A stretch of DNA of 64,000 nt from Pachysolen tannophilus NRRL Y-2460 (taxonomy: Eukaryota > Ascomycota > Pichiomycetes > Alaninales > Pachysolenaceae): contig KV454016.1 in assembly GCA_001661245.1 (NCBI GenBank), positions 866,268-930,267 on the forward strand, read 5' to 3'. The notes under the pieces were generated by a model. The model saw only the letters and a program-made list of their open reading frames with translations. It was not told the origin of the DNA and searched no databases. A program made the translations under genes and the position numbers. Within the stretch, counting starts at the first letter, position 1. The number at the start of each line of letters is the position of its first letter. Positions 43,830 through 53,550 of the stretch are shown here, piece by piece.

Positions 43830-46800
43830 TTATAACACATCAAACGTGGATGTAAATCCAACAATAACAAAGCAGCTAACAGCAACAAAAACGCACCAGA
43901 TCATCACTTGATGCCATAATGGAGGAGAATTGTATCTAACCAACATAAGGCATATGCTTAAAATGATCAAGGCCAACGAAAATACCAATCCTAGGATAAT
44001 CATTACAAGGATCATTGTAGAAACAGTGCCATTATTTGCCAAATCATCTGATTCTAAAATGGAAAAGATTATACCAACTGATATACCAGAAGTCAAGCAC
44101 GACAAAAAAAGAGTTGTCAAGTATAAAAAAGTTATAACTTTATCGTATTGTACGCGCTTATAATATGTTTCTTGTGTTGATCTGATATGACGGTGATGTT
44201 TTTTATTATTGAGATTAATTGAAGGTGTTGGTGAAGAGTATCTAACTTGAGGCGGACGGTTGTTTTCAGTAACTTCATCAACTCCAGAATCTTCATCAGC
44301 TCCAGATTCCATATCTAAATTCCCAATGGACCCGTAATTGGTGTTATAAATATTATATCCGTTTGTACTGCTACTACAACTTCCATCATTACTAAGGCTA
44401 CTATGACGATTACCATTGAGCAAATACTTATCATAATATTCGTCTTGATTACTTTCAGCGTCATCGTTTTGGTTTAAAAGCAAAAAATGTAAGCCCAAGT
44501 AATTAATAAAATGGTTGTAGCACAGTATAAACTTATTCGATAATAAAAATAAATTTCTAACTTTTTGCTGTGATAAAAATGGTGTTGTCTCCATAACTGC
44601 ACCTTCGTCTTCCAGGTTAGGATCACCATAACCTTCTTCATTGGTGTATATGAAAAAACGACCTTCGTTATCTTCAAAATCAGAGCCATTATCAAATTCA
44701 TTCCAATATTTTGTATCTGGGTTTGGAGTTTTCACAAATTTTGTCTTTTTAGGTAAATGTTGCTTAGAAATTGGAACAAAATCATTCTTATTCAATAATA
44801 TTCCTCCATTAGAACCATTGTTATTATTGTTGTTGTTATTATTGAGATTAAGAGTTTCTTGTAATATTTCACTATTTTTTGGAGGTAATTTCCTAATATC
44901 TGAATTTTGTTCAATATCATCAAACCATTTAAATCTTGACCATTCAGTAGGATCATCAATCACCACTGAATCTCTATAATATTTTAAAATGTAATAATTC
45001 ATCAAATTAAAACCAGCATTACCATCTATTTCATAAACTAAATAAGAATCTATTAATTTTTGAATTTCTGTTGGGAAAAACAGTGGTAATCCAGAGGATG
45101 CAGAAGCTGCTGACGAATCTGATGATATACTAGATACATCGTATCTTATAGTCAACAAAGAGTATGGAAAATGGTCAGATATAATATCATCATGATCTGT
45201 CCATGATCTTGTTGATAAATCTGAAATTGCAGATTGAATCCCCGTATCCAATGTAATAAAGAAATTAGGATTATGCTTGGTTAAAAATCTTGTTCTATTA
45301 AATTTTACCTTAACTATAGGATCATTATTGTTACTTAATATCCAATTAAGGGCCTTTAAATTATCTTTATTGAACATTGTACTATTGCTGTTAATACTAT
45401 TATTATCCTTCAGATTTTTCAAAAGAGTATTCAAATTTTCAGCTTTTGAATCCTTCCCATCAGTAATGAGTTCATCAATAACATCATCTGGTAAGATAGA
45501 GTATGCCACATTTTTAAATCCGCCGATGGGGCAGGATAAGAATGAATGATTTGTTTCAATTTCAGTAACAATAGAAGCTGGAATATCACTATTTTTCAAT
45601 TTCAATTCCATGTTATCACGATTGTTTAAATAAAGGCAAGTCAACATATTCCCAGGATTGAATTTATTATTATCTAATTCTTGTTTATCATCTTGATCTT
45701 GTTGGTCATCATCTTCTCCATCGGTGGCATTATTTGAGTTGTTGTTGTTGTTGTTGTTGTTGACAGTTTTATTACTTTTTGTTGCGCTTAAATTACTTTT
45801 GATGGATCTAGTTCTATTAGCTAGATGTAAATGAGATGGAGTTTTTTTCAATAAAAGTCTTGAATTTTTGGAATTTTTTATAGTTCCTTCATCATTACAA
45901 ACCAAATTAAATTCTTTTAATAAAATAAGTCTTATTTCATTTAAATTATCATCATGTATTAAGAAATTTTTAGATCTAATACCTTTTATAAGTGAATTTA
46001 AATCAAAATTTGCAGTTTTAGAATTCAATAATGGTAATTGTGATAATTGATTATGCAGACGTAATGATGAATTATTTATCTCTAAATTATTATTATTATT
46101 ATTATTGACATAGGGTAAAAATTGTTTTGAAGAATTACCATCTATTGAATTATTATCTAATGAGCTTAATACATCCATAAGTAAACTTAATTCTTGTATT
46201 CCATCATTTAAATTTGTATTAATAAAAGATTCTTGATTTTTTTCTAATAAATTACCTTTAATATAATTTATGAATTCCAGTTTATTTTCTAAATTTGAAT
46301 ATTTAAAAAATTTTTTAAATAATTTTTTCAAAATTAATTTTTGAAGATTTATAAATTTTGCTAAATCTTCATATTCAACTAATAATTTATTTGTTTCTGA
46401 ACAAATTTTATAATAATTTCTTATTCTTATCTTTGCAATACTTGGAGAAAAAATTTCTTCATTTTCATTATTATTTAAAGTAATTAATAATTGATTAATT
46501 TTTTCTCTTAATAAGATAAGTTCATTTGAATTTTTATCATTTGTTGAATTAACAAATAAAGAAACAAAATTAATTTCTTTTTGAAAAGTCTTGTATAAAT
46601 CTTTTATTAAATGGACATATTGTTCATGATGAGCAGCCAGTTCCAGACTCAGCGCCGCTTCAACACCTGTTTCCAGTACTTCTGTTCCCAGTACTTCTGT
46701 TCCCGGAACTACTTTTCCCAGTGCTACTGTTTCCACCACGGGTACCGTAGTGGCCAACTTTATCTTATACTTCAACTCATTATAATTTATATTATTATGT

Positions 46801-46847
46801 CTCCATCTAGATATTGATCTTTTGCTTAGTTCCTGTCCAAACTTCAT
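43830..46847 (-). CDS. VTC5: SPX-domain vacuolar transporter chaperone Vtc5
   Basis: Vtc5 binds the VTC polyphosphate polymerase on the vacuole membrane and stimulates it. The SPX start MKFGQELSKRSI fixes the ATG at 46847; the longer frame begins with a hydrophobic run unlikely to be used. 1005 aa. The SPX domain (about 1-210) ends with a Lys-rich helix (LIKKFFKYS type: LKKLFKKFFKYSNLENKLEF). A 30-residue repeat-like insert lies between the first two SPX helices. A VTC4-like central region follows (about 420-700). The C-terminus carries the three-helix DUF202/VTC1 domain (VITFLYLTTLFLSCLTSGI; MILVMIILGLVFSLALIIL; VMIWCVFVAVSCFVIVGF). There are Asn runs and acidic linkers. Neighbours SLU7, RRP1 and SSS1 match S. 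cerevisiae order. Confidence 0.9.
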   Translation of the reverse strand: MKFGQELSKRSISRWRHNNINYNELKYKIKLATTVPVVETVALGKVVPGTEVLGTEVLETGVEAALSLELAAHHEQYVHLIKDLYKTFQKEINFVSLFVNSTNDKNSNELILLREKINQLLITLNNNENEEIFSPSIAKIRIRNYYKICSETNKLLVEYEDLAKFINLQKLILKKLFKKFFKYSNLENKLEFINYIKGNLLEKNQESFINTNLNDGIQELSLLMDVLSSLDNNSIDGNSSKQFLPYVNNNNNNNLEINNSSLRLHNQLSQLPLLNSKTANFDLNSLIKGIRSKNFLIHDDNLNEIRLILLKEFNLVCNDEGTIKNSKNSRLLLKKTPSHLHLANRTRSIKSNLSATKSNKTVNNNNNNNNSNNATDGEDDDQQDQDDKQELDNNKFNPGNMLTCLYLNNRDNMELKLKNSDIPASIVTEIETNHSFLSCPIGGFKNVAYSILPDDVIDELITDGKDSKAENLNTLLKNLKDNNSINSNSTMFNKDNLKALNWILSNNNDPIVKVKFNRTRFLTKHNPNFFITLDTGIQSAISDLSTRSWTDHDDIISDHFPYSLLTIRYDVSSISSDSSAASASSGLPLFFPTEIQKLIDSYLVYEIDGNAGFNLMNYYILKYYRDSVVIDDPTEWSRFKWFDDIEQNSDIRKLPPKNSEILQETLNLNNNNNNNNNGSNGGILLNKNDFVPISKQHLPKKTKFVKTPNPDTKYWNEFDNGSDFEDNEGRFFIYTNEEGYGDPNLEDEGAVMETTPFLSQQKVRNLFLLSNKFILCYNHFINYLGLHFLLLNQNDDAESNQDEYYDKYLLNGNRHSSLSNDGSCSSSTNGYNIYNTNYGSIGNLDMESGADEDSGVDEVTENNRPPQVRYSSPTPSINLNNKKHHRHIRSTQETYYKRVQYDKVITFLYLTTLFLSCLTSGISVGIIFSILESDDLANNGTVSTMILVMIILGLVFSLALIILSICLMLVRYNSPPLWHQVMIWCVFVAVSCFVIVGFTSTFDVL
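46663..46745 (-). repeat. In-frame tandem repeat in the SPX domain of VTC5
   Basis: Variants of a roughly 18-base unit (TTCTGTTCCCAGTACT-like) encode GTEVLGTEVLETGVE-type residues about 34-62 of VTC5. Confidence 0.8.
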
Positions 46848-48073
46848 TACCCAATATAATCCTGCCTCGAAAAAAAAAAATAAAAAAAAAAAAACAAGAA
46901 GCAAAATAACACTTATATATATAAATATATATTATATATATATTTTTTAAAAATAACCGCTGTTTAATTTTATTTATATTATTATATTAATTGTTATTAT
47001 TACTATATTTCTTTCCCTCCTTATCTTTGATTTCAAAAAAAACAGTGGCTGCTGCAGTTTACAAAAAAGAAAACAAGTATAAAAAACAAAAAAAAAAAAA
47101 TTTTTTTTCCCCCTTTTGAATCTTTTGACCCTTACGTTTTAATCTATCTTTTTAATCTATAGCAGAATAAAAGATAACTAACTAATTTAATTCAATTGAT
47201 AATAATATCAATAATAACAATTTTATTTTAAAAAAAACAATATATATATATAAATATAATATATATAATATTAAATCATTTTTTGTTTTTTTACATAAGT
47301 GGATCTTCGCCTTATATTTAATACCACTTCGCTCGTGTGATCAATTAACTTATTCAATAATTTTAACTTTGACTCAGGATTGAAAAGCCCAAAAAGAAAT
47401 AAAGAAAATAATAATAATAATAATAACAATAATAAAAATGAAGCTGCTTCGCGCTGTGATTGGCCGAGGGGCGTGCTTGTAAAATCCCACTATTGCGGGG
47501 CGGAGAAAGTACTGTATATTTAGTCGCACATAACCGCATACTAAGAAAGAGAAAAAAAAAAGTCTGGTGTCAAATTAGAAAATCTTACCTTTACACCGCC
47601 CTCAAACTCATATCGTTACTATTTTTTTTTTTTTTTCGGAATTAAACGAATACGTTCCGCTATACAGTCCCATGTTTATCCCATTCTTACAGAGGAGAAA
47701 CGTGCTCAATCATTTTAGTAATTTATCACAATGTACAATTCTAATTTAAAAAAAAAATACGTTTGTTACGTATACATTTAAAGACAATACACATACATAA
47801 AATACATAAAATACGTTAATAAAAATTTGGACAAAAAAAAAAACAAACCAAAAATTAAAATGTTAGTTAGAAAAAACGCATAAAAGTTAATTTTTTAAAT
47901 CTTTTTTTGTACCGCTACTCCGAGGACTAATTTATTTAGTACCGATATATTTAATACTAAGAAAACTAAGAAAAAATAAAGAAAAGAAATCTTTAATACT
48001 CTAGTTTAATGATATAAACTATATATTATATGACCTAATTTAGTCACCAAATAAGTAAACTAAAAAATGAGTA
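46848..48073. promoter_or_regulatory. 1.2-kb VTC5 upstream region with a GC-rich islet
   Basis: This is the longest gene-free stretch. It lies upstream of VTC5 and downstream of SLU7, both minus. Visible words: TGACTCA (Gcn4 consensus) at 47370-47376; a CCAAT word (ATTGG at 47459-47463) beside AGGGG (stress-element type) at 47467-47471; CGGAGAA at 47501-47507; TTCCGC at 47655-47660; AACGTG (Pho4 core CACGTT on the minus strand) near 47700. A GC-rich islet spans about 47440-47560 in AT-rich surroundings. A T run near 47622-47637 could end a Pol III transcript, but I could not identify one. Confidence 0.45.
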
Positions 48074-49831
48074 TTATATGTCTTGAGAGCAATAACTATT
48101 TTTGTAAAGTTGTTTACAACAGATGTACCCCCATTTTGCAGTTTTTGGATCGTAAAAACTTCCCCATACACTATTATGATTTCCCGGATAAATATCTTCA
48201 TTATATTTTGAACTTGTTTTGCTAATACGTTTTGGATTATAAATATCTTGAAAATCATATGCGGCTTTATCGATTTTGGATTTGATCTTACCATCTGAAG
48301 TATATTCAATATACGTTGAGTCTGTCTTGATTGTTGGTAGTTCCAGTGATGATGATGATGAAACTGGTTGATGATCCGATGGTAATACAGAAACTTCTTC
48401 TTTAGTTTCTGATGAGTCTGTTTCTAATACACCGTATTTGGCCAATAACTCATTTCTCTTGGCGTCTTTTAACAGTTTCAGTTCTTGTTGTTTTTTCTTT
48501 ATAGCTAGGAGAACGGCTGTTGGTGAAGCCTCAGGATGGTTGTTTAGATGCTTTAAATTAGATGTGGAAATATTAGAATGACCAACAGAAGGAACTTCCT
48601 TTTTAGAAGGAGATTCCCTCTTAGAAGGAGCAACAGGAGCAGCTGCTGCTGCTTCTGCTGCTGAAGCTACATCAGCTTCCTTTTCAGAAGAGGCATCAGT
48701 AGCTGCTGTTACCACTCCTGCTTCTGCTTCTGCTTCTGCTGTTTCTGCTGTTTCTGCTGCTGCTGCTGCTGCTGCTTCCTTTTTTGCAATAGCAGCTTCT
48801 CTCCTAGCAGTTCTCTCTTTTAACTTATTATCTCTATTCAAATCCCAAGCAAATTTTTTCAACCTCTCAAGCTCTTGTGCTTCTCCACTTCTATAACGAA
48901 CAAATTGATTAAACTCATCGATATAACCAATTTTTTTAGATCTATCAGTTCTTGTCTTTGGATTATACGTTATATTACCATCATTGATATTACTTAAATA
49001 ACTTGGTTTATCTTCTCTTGATCTTACCGATAATTTTTCCTCTTCTGCAGGATGCATCTTACTTGTTAAATCTTCTTGTACCAATTCTTGTACTTTTAAA
49101 TCTCTTTCTGAAGTCAATAACCCCAATTCTGCCATTTCTAAAGCTTCTTCTTCATCCATTTCTAATTCATTATTAACTTTTGTATCTGCTTTAGCTTCCG
49201 CTTTGGCGCTAGCTTTAGCTTCTGCTTTTGCACCTGCTTTTGCAATTTTGTCTCGTCTTATACTCTCCAATTCATGCCATATCTTATCCTGTTCATCCCA
49301 ATCATTATAACCATACCACCGGTCTCTTTTCTCATCCCATCCTTCCACATTTCTTATATATCGCACACGATCCTCCTCTCTAACTTCACCTTCTCCATTA
49401 AAATCATTCTTTTTGATATATCTGGCCCCATTTTTCCGTGGTTTTTCAAGACAATCTTTCCTCTTATGATTCAAAGAACCACAATTACTACAAGCATTCT
49501 TGGGGAAAAATTTAACTTTCTTAAACCGTGAAGTTTCTTCTTCTTCTTCTTCCAGCTTCCTCTTGTTATCATCAACAAATGCATCCACTATCCCAGATCC
49601 ATGAGTCGGCTCTGCATTGGAAACAACAGGCTTTGAAGGATCCAAACGCTGATGTGATAAATAATCCTCTTTCCTATTATCTTCAACTTGCTCATCGCTA
49701 CCATTAATCTTTTGAGAATCACTATACCAAGGCGCCCTCGAAATATATTTCGGAATATAAGGATTTATACTTTTTCCATTAGCATCATACTTGATCTCTC
49801 TTCTAGTTCGAGTCGGTTTATTATAACTCAT
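48074..49831 (-). CDS. SLU7: Slu7 second-step splicing factor
   Basis: Slu7 helps dock the 3' splice site for the second step of splicing, with Prp18. The ATG at 49831 (MSYNKPTRTRREIKYD) follows a hydrophobic untranslated frame and gives 585 aa (yeast 382). Family features: NPYIPKYISRAPWYS, the CCHC zinc knuckle CSNCGSLNHKRKDCLEKPR near 110, and WDEKRDRWYGYN near 170. Near the C-terminus come YLEKH-like motifs and HNSVWGSFYDPKTAKWGYIC. Extra length is low complexity: Ala/Lys/Glu repeats near 200-215 and a long Ala/Glu stretch at about 345-410, encoded by GCT/GAA runs. RRP1 is divergent across 410 bp. Confidence 0.94.
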   Translation of the reverse strand: MSYNKPTRTRREIKYDANGKSINPYIPKYISRAPWYSDSQKINGSDEQVEDNRKEDYLSHQRLDPSKPVVSNAEPTHGSGIVDAFVDDNKRKLEEEEEETSRFKKVKFFPKNACSNCGSLNHKRKDCLEKPRKNGARYIKKNDFNGEGEVREEDRVRYIRNVEGWDEKRDRWYGYNDWDEQDKIWHELESIRRDKIAKAGAKAEAKASAKAEAKADTKVNNELEMDEEEALEMAELGLLTSERDLKVQELVQEDLTSKMHPAEEEKLSVRSREDKPSYLSNINDGNITYNPKTRTDRSKKIGYIDEFNQFVRYRSGEAQELERLKKFAWDLNRDNKLKERTARREAAIAKKEAAAAAAAETAETAEAEAEAGVVTAATDASSEKEADVASAAEAAAAAPVAPSKRESPSKKEVPSVGHSNISTSNLKHLNNHPEASPTAVLLAIKKKQQELKLLKDAKRNELLAKYGVLETDSSETKEEVSVLPSDHQPVSSSSSLELPTIKTDSTYIEYTSDGKIKSKIDKAAYDFQDIYNPKRISKTSSKYNEDIYPGNHNSVWGSFYDPKTAKWGYICCKQLYKNSYCSQDI

Positions 49832-50139
49832 CTCATCCACTCCCAAATATATATGTCTGATCAATTTTTTATTAATATATTTAATAAATAAAATATATTG
49901 ACCACATATAAAAATATATAAAAACAAAAATTTACTAATAAGATAAAACATGGTCGTGTGAATTAGTAGTAAATTTCCAAAAAGAGAAATTTAATAAAAA
50001 ATTCTAAACATCGTGCTTTACAATACTAATTTCTTAAAACGGAAATACAAAATTAAAGTAGTGCAGTGAAATGTTAATTGCTCTTAATAGGAAATTTTTA
50101 AAAAATCATAAGTCGTGTTATTCAAATCAAACAAAATTA

Positions 50140-50171
<32 letters not shown>

Positions 50172-50241
50172 CAAATAAAGAGATAATAGATGATGAGCTA
50201 GTTTATCTAATAATTATTAATTAGAATAGCTTTGGGAGGTA
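49832..50241. promoter_or_regulatory. SLU7/RRP1 divergent promoter with RRPE/PAC-like words
   Basis: AAAAATTTT (RRPE core) occurs at 50139-50147, followed by a long T run to about 50171 and GATGAG (PAC-like) at 50192-50197, 45-100 bp before the RRP1 ATG. RRPE and PAC are the usual pair at ribosome-biogenesis genes, which fits RRP1. Both words are short and AT-rich sequence yields the first often. Confidence 0.4.
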
Positions 50242-51151
50242 ATGTCAGGTATTCAAACATCTTCATTTGTGAAGAAGTTGGCTGCAAATGGTATGTTTAG
50301 TTATGAAACTTTTTTATCTTTTTCTTTTTTTGCTTTGCTTTTCCTTTTTTTGATACTAACTTTTCTTTATAGATCGTCGTACAAGAGAAGCAGCAATAGA
50401 ATCATTGAAAAATTATTTAAAAAATTCTAAAAAACTTTCTGATTTAGATTATCAAAAATTATGGAAAGGTTTATTTTATTCAATGTGGTTTAGTGATAGG
50501 CCAAGACCTCAACAAAGGTTAGCTAATAATTTAGGATTATTATATTATGAGACTATTCCATTATCAAAATTCATTTCATTTTTAAAAGCTTTTTATTTTG
50601 TGATATCAAAAGAATGGTCAGGAATTGATCAATGGAGAATTGATAAGTTTTATATGTTAATTAGAAAAGTTGTTTATTATTCTTTAAAAAGATTACAAAA
50701 AGAACAATTTGATACAAATCTTATGGAGGAATATATAAAACTGTTGAGTGAAATACCTTTAAATGGAAGTCACAAAATTCCATCAGCAATACCGTATCAT
50801 CTTTGTGATATTTATTTGGATGAATTAGAAAAAATCATGTTTGAAGATCTTCAAGAAGAAGAAGAAGAAGAAGAACTGAAAAGAAAAGAAATTATAGAAA
50901 ATACTCCTATACAAAAATTATTAAAACCTTTTCAAGATTTAGCAAAAAATGCAAATTTGAAAACCTTGAGAAAAAAAATTTCACAAGATTTTTTGCAAGA
51001 TGATAAATTAGTAGAATGGGGGGTCATAACAAGGACAACAACAAAATCTCGGGTTGACATTAATAGTGACAACGAAGAAGACGAAAGCGAAAACGAAGAA
51101 AGCGAAGAAGAAGAAGAAGATAGCGAAGAAGAGTGGACAGGTTTTGCATAG
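50242..51151 (+). CDS. RRP1: Rrp1 ribosome biogenesis protein (Nop52 family)
   Basis: Rrp1 is a nucleolar protein needed for 27S pre-rRNA processing and 60S assembly. Exon 1 is 50242-50290 (MSGIQTSSFVKKLAAN), the intron is 82 nt (GTATGT donor, GATACTAAC branch site), and exon 2 is 50373-51151; 275 aa (yeast 278). The Nop52 domain includes DRRTREAAIESLKNYLK just after the intron, then KLWKGLFYSMWFSDRPRPQQ (about 50-70) and DQWRIDKFYMLIRKVVYYSL. The C-terminus is acidic with Glu/Asp/Ser runs, ending EEEWTGFA-like. CTG 50741-50743 (residue 140) is in EEYIK-x-LSE, where S. cerevisiae has Lys. Confidence 0.95.
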
Positions 51152-51507
51152 ACAACAGTCATCGAATAAATACTAATATAGATACATAGATAGCAAACAT
51201 AGCAAACATATGTTCATTGAAAGGATTCAGGCTACCTCATCCTTCAACAACTTAAAAGACCTTAGTAGACTTCGAAAACTAAAAATTAATCCAACAAATG
51301 TAGCCAAATCAAACAAAAGGTCGTGTGTAAAATATCAATTTACTTTAATTGTTCAATTTTTTTTTGTAAATGAAAGAAAACTCAATTACAACGTTAACAA
51401 CTCACTCAATAACAAACAATAAATAATAACATTTATCATTATCATTATTTGGCGGCGATTTGAGTAATCGATACAGTATCGAATCAATATTAATAAAATA
51501 ATAAAAA
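51152..51507. other. RRP1-SSS1 intergenic region
   Basis: 356 bp upstream of SSS1. A 70-codon plus-strand frame (51210-51422) is Lys/Asn-rich, has no domain and probably arose by chance. GGCGGCGATT near 51452 is a small GC-rich spot. No RNA gene is recognised. Confidence 0.4.
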
Positions 51508-51801
51508 ATGGCCGAAGGAATGGAAAAATTAACTGAAGTTCCTACAGAGTTTATCAGAGAAGGAACTCTGTTTATCAATAAATGTACTAAACCTGATCAA
51601 AAAGGTAAGTTTTGAAAAAGAGAATATTAGTACGGAAAAAAAAAGAAAGAACCTTTCATACTAACTTTAGTCATCTATTTGTTTGTTGTTAAAGAATACT
51701 TGAGAGTTATTAGAGCTGTTGGTATCGGTTTTGTTATGATGGGTCTTGTAGGTTACGGTGTGAAATTAATTCATATTCCAATACGTTACTTGATTGTTTA
51801 A
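51508..51801 (+). CDS. SSS1: Sec61 complex gamma subunit Sss1
   Basis: Sss1 (SecE family) is the small tail-anchored subunit of the ER Sec61 translocon. This gene is too short and split to show as a long frame. Exon 1 is 51508-51604 (MAEGMEKLTEVPTEFIREGT...), the intron is 90 nt (GTAAGT, ATACTAAC, AAAG acceptor), and exon 2 is 51695-51801; 67 aa. Family motifs are INKCTKPDQKEYLRVIRAVG and a single membrane helix followed by VKLIHIPIRYLIV, almost as in yeast and human. CTG at 51568-51570 (residue 21) stands in EGT-x-FINKC, where yeast has Gln and human Arg. The neighbour RRP1 is also adjacent in S. cerevisiae. Confidence 0.97.
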
Positions 51802-52159
51802 ACTGGAAAATTTTTTATTTACAAAAAGTTAAGAAAATAGCTGGAATAACATACACTTAGACTTTAAGTTTCTTATATAGTTTCAATAGGTTCCCATAGT
51901 TTTTTTTGCTCTCTTTTTTAAATTTTAAATCTGGTATTGATTGTTTGATAATTAATAAATTTGTAAAAAAATTTGGTGAAAAAAATTGAAGTAGTTTGTT
52001 CTGAATTAATTTTCTTTGTATAATAATAATAATAGATAAACTATTAATTATTGGTATTATCTCTATTATCAGATAGATCTATTATTTATTAAATTATAAA
52101 TTATAAATTATTACAAAGATCAATTTTTGTATATTGGGAGCTATTGGTGAAGGCATGAG
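51802..52159. other. SSS1-SPT2 intergenic region
   Basis: 358 bp, AT-rich, between two plus-strand genes. It ends with a two-codon upstream ORF (ATG AGA TGA, 52155-52163), whose stop overlaps the SPT2 start codon. No other element is seen. Confidence 0.45.
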
Positions 52160-53323
52160 ATGAATTTTGCAAGCTTATTGTCTCAAATAAAGAAAGATCA
52201 AGGGTCTTCTTTACTGCCTGGGAGACTGTCTTCAATACAGAATTTATCACTGGAAGGTATACGACAGAACCAAAAACAAATTCAGAAAAAAAATGATAAA
52301 ATTAATAATAATCAAGTGAAACCCAGTTTGAAACCCCATAAAACTGATAATAATGACCAGGTTGTGACTTTACCTAAAGGTGAAATTAAATCTAATTTTT
52401 TGCAATCAACAGTACCTAAAAAAATTGATCCAGCTGTTGCTAGATTAAAAGCTGCTAGATTGGCGGAAAGAGAACTGGAATTAAAGAAAAAAAATCTTTT
52501 GGAATCACAAAGGAAACAACAAAATATTTCAACTAAAAAACTGTCAAAGTCTCAGTTACCAAAAAATCAAATTCAATCAAAAAGAAATAATCAAACTTTA
52601 ATACAAAAACCCCCATTACCAAATCAATTGGTTCAAAATAAGAAAAAATTAAAATATGATGAATTGATGAAAGAAGCAGATAAATTTGATACTTCTAAAC
52701 TTGCATTGAATACTAAAATTAAATCAGCTAGTTCTGTTGTGGAACCTCCAAGAAGTCCACATTCTAGGAATTCTGTTTCTCCTAATGGGAAAGTTACAGT
52801 CAATGTCGCTATGAAACTGAAACCTAATAACGATAATAATTTTTCTTCTACAATTAAACAAAAAAATGGTATAAATAAATTAGAACCAGTTCCATTGGCA
52901 AAACCTTCTCAAAAATTATCTGAAAAATTACTGTTAAAAAGAAAAAAATCACCATTACCTTTCTCCATTGGAAAAAACAGAATTTCTTCTCATATTGGAA
53001 GTTCAGATTCAAATAATTATAATGATTATAATGATGAAGATGAAGATTTATCGGATTTCATTGTTTCTGAAGACGAAATTCCACAAGAAGGTGATAAGGA
53101 TTATTATGAACAACATAGAGATGAAATTTTAAACATGTTTGGCCGCAATAAAAGAAAATATGATGATTATAACGATGATCTTTCAGATATGGAAGCCACT
53201 GGAGCTGATATCTTAGAAGAAGAAGATAAATCTAGTAAATTTGCAAAATACGAAGATTTAAAAGAACAAGAATTGGAAAGACAAAAGAAATTACAAAAAT
53301 TGAAAAGATTGAAAAAAATTTGA
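52160..53323 (+). CDS. SPT2: Spt2 chromatin protein / H3-H4 chaperone
   Basis: Spt2 is an HMG-like histone H3-H4 chaperone acting in transcribed chromatin to limit cryptic initiation. Single exon, 387 aa (yeast 333). The N-terminus MNFASLLSQIKKDQG matches the family start. The middle is basic and disordered. The C-terminal SPT2 domain (about 290-387) has DYYEQHRDEILNMFGRNKRK, an acidic segment with DLSDMEATGADILEEE and a coiled basic end EQELERQKKLQKLKRLKKI. RAD4 is convergent 227 bp downstream; SPT2 and RAD4 are neighbours in S. cerevisiae too (YER161C-YER162C as I recall). Confidence 0.93.
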   Translation: MNFASLLSQIKKDQGSSLLPGRLSSIQNLSLEGIRQNQKQIQKKNDKINNNQVKPSLKPHKTDNNDQVVTLPKGEIKSNFLQSTVPKKIDPAVARLKAARLAERELELKKKNLLESQRKQQNISTKKLSKSQLPKNQIQSKRNNQTLIQKPPLPNQLVQNKKKLKYDELMKEADKFDTSKLALNTKIKSASSVVEPPRSPHSRNSVSPNGKVTVNVAMKLKPNNDNNFSSTIKQKNGINKLEPVPLAKPSQKLSEKLLLKRKKSPLPFSIGKNRISSHIGSSDSNNYNDYNDEDEDLSDFIVSEDEIPQEGDKDYYEQHRDEILNMFGRNKRKYDDYNDDLSDMEATGADILEEEDKSSKFAKYEDLKEQELERQKKLQKLKRLKKI

Positions 53324-53550
53324 AAAAAAAAAAAATCATAATTACAATTTTAACTATCTCTATAGTCTTTATAAGTCTCGTTTTAAAATTTCCCAATTTC
53401 TTTTATTGTTTTTTTTTTTTTTTGCCCATTAGTATTATATAAATCCCAATAAATAATAATACAAATATAATACTCTAATTTCCCTATATAAATAAATCAA
53501 TTTCAAACCTCAAATCATCCTTGTTTTTGTTTTTACTTTTATCTTTTGAT

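Noticed and set aside
46848-46904. Hydrophobic leader on VTC5
   Set aside because: SPX proteins start at MKF; the longer frame is poly-Phe from a T/A tract and begins without ATG.
47452-47640. Possible Pol III gene (TGGCCGAGG resembles a tRNA or SRP-RNA A box, T run downstream)
   Set aside because: No B box of the GGTTCGANTCC type, no cloverleaf pairing and no SRP core sequence were found.
49832-49951. Forty-residue hydrophobic leader on SLU7
   Set aside because: Slu7 is nuclear and the family start is the ATG at 49831; the upstream frame is AT-rich promoter.
51210-51422. 70-codon frame upstream of SSS1
   Set aside because: Lys/Asn-rich product with no domain; lies in the SSS1 promoter and ends in AT repeats.
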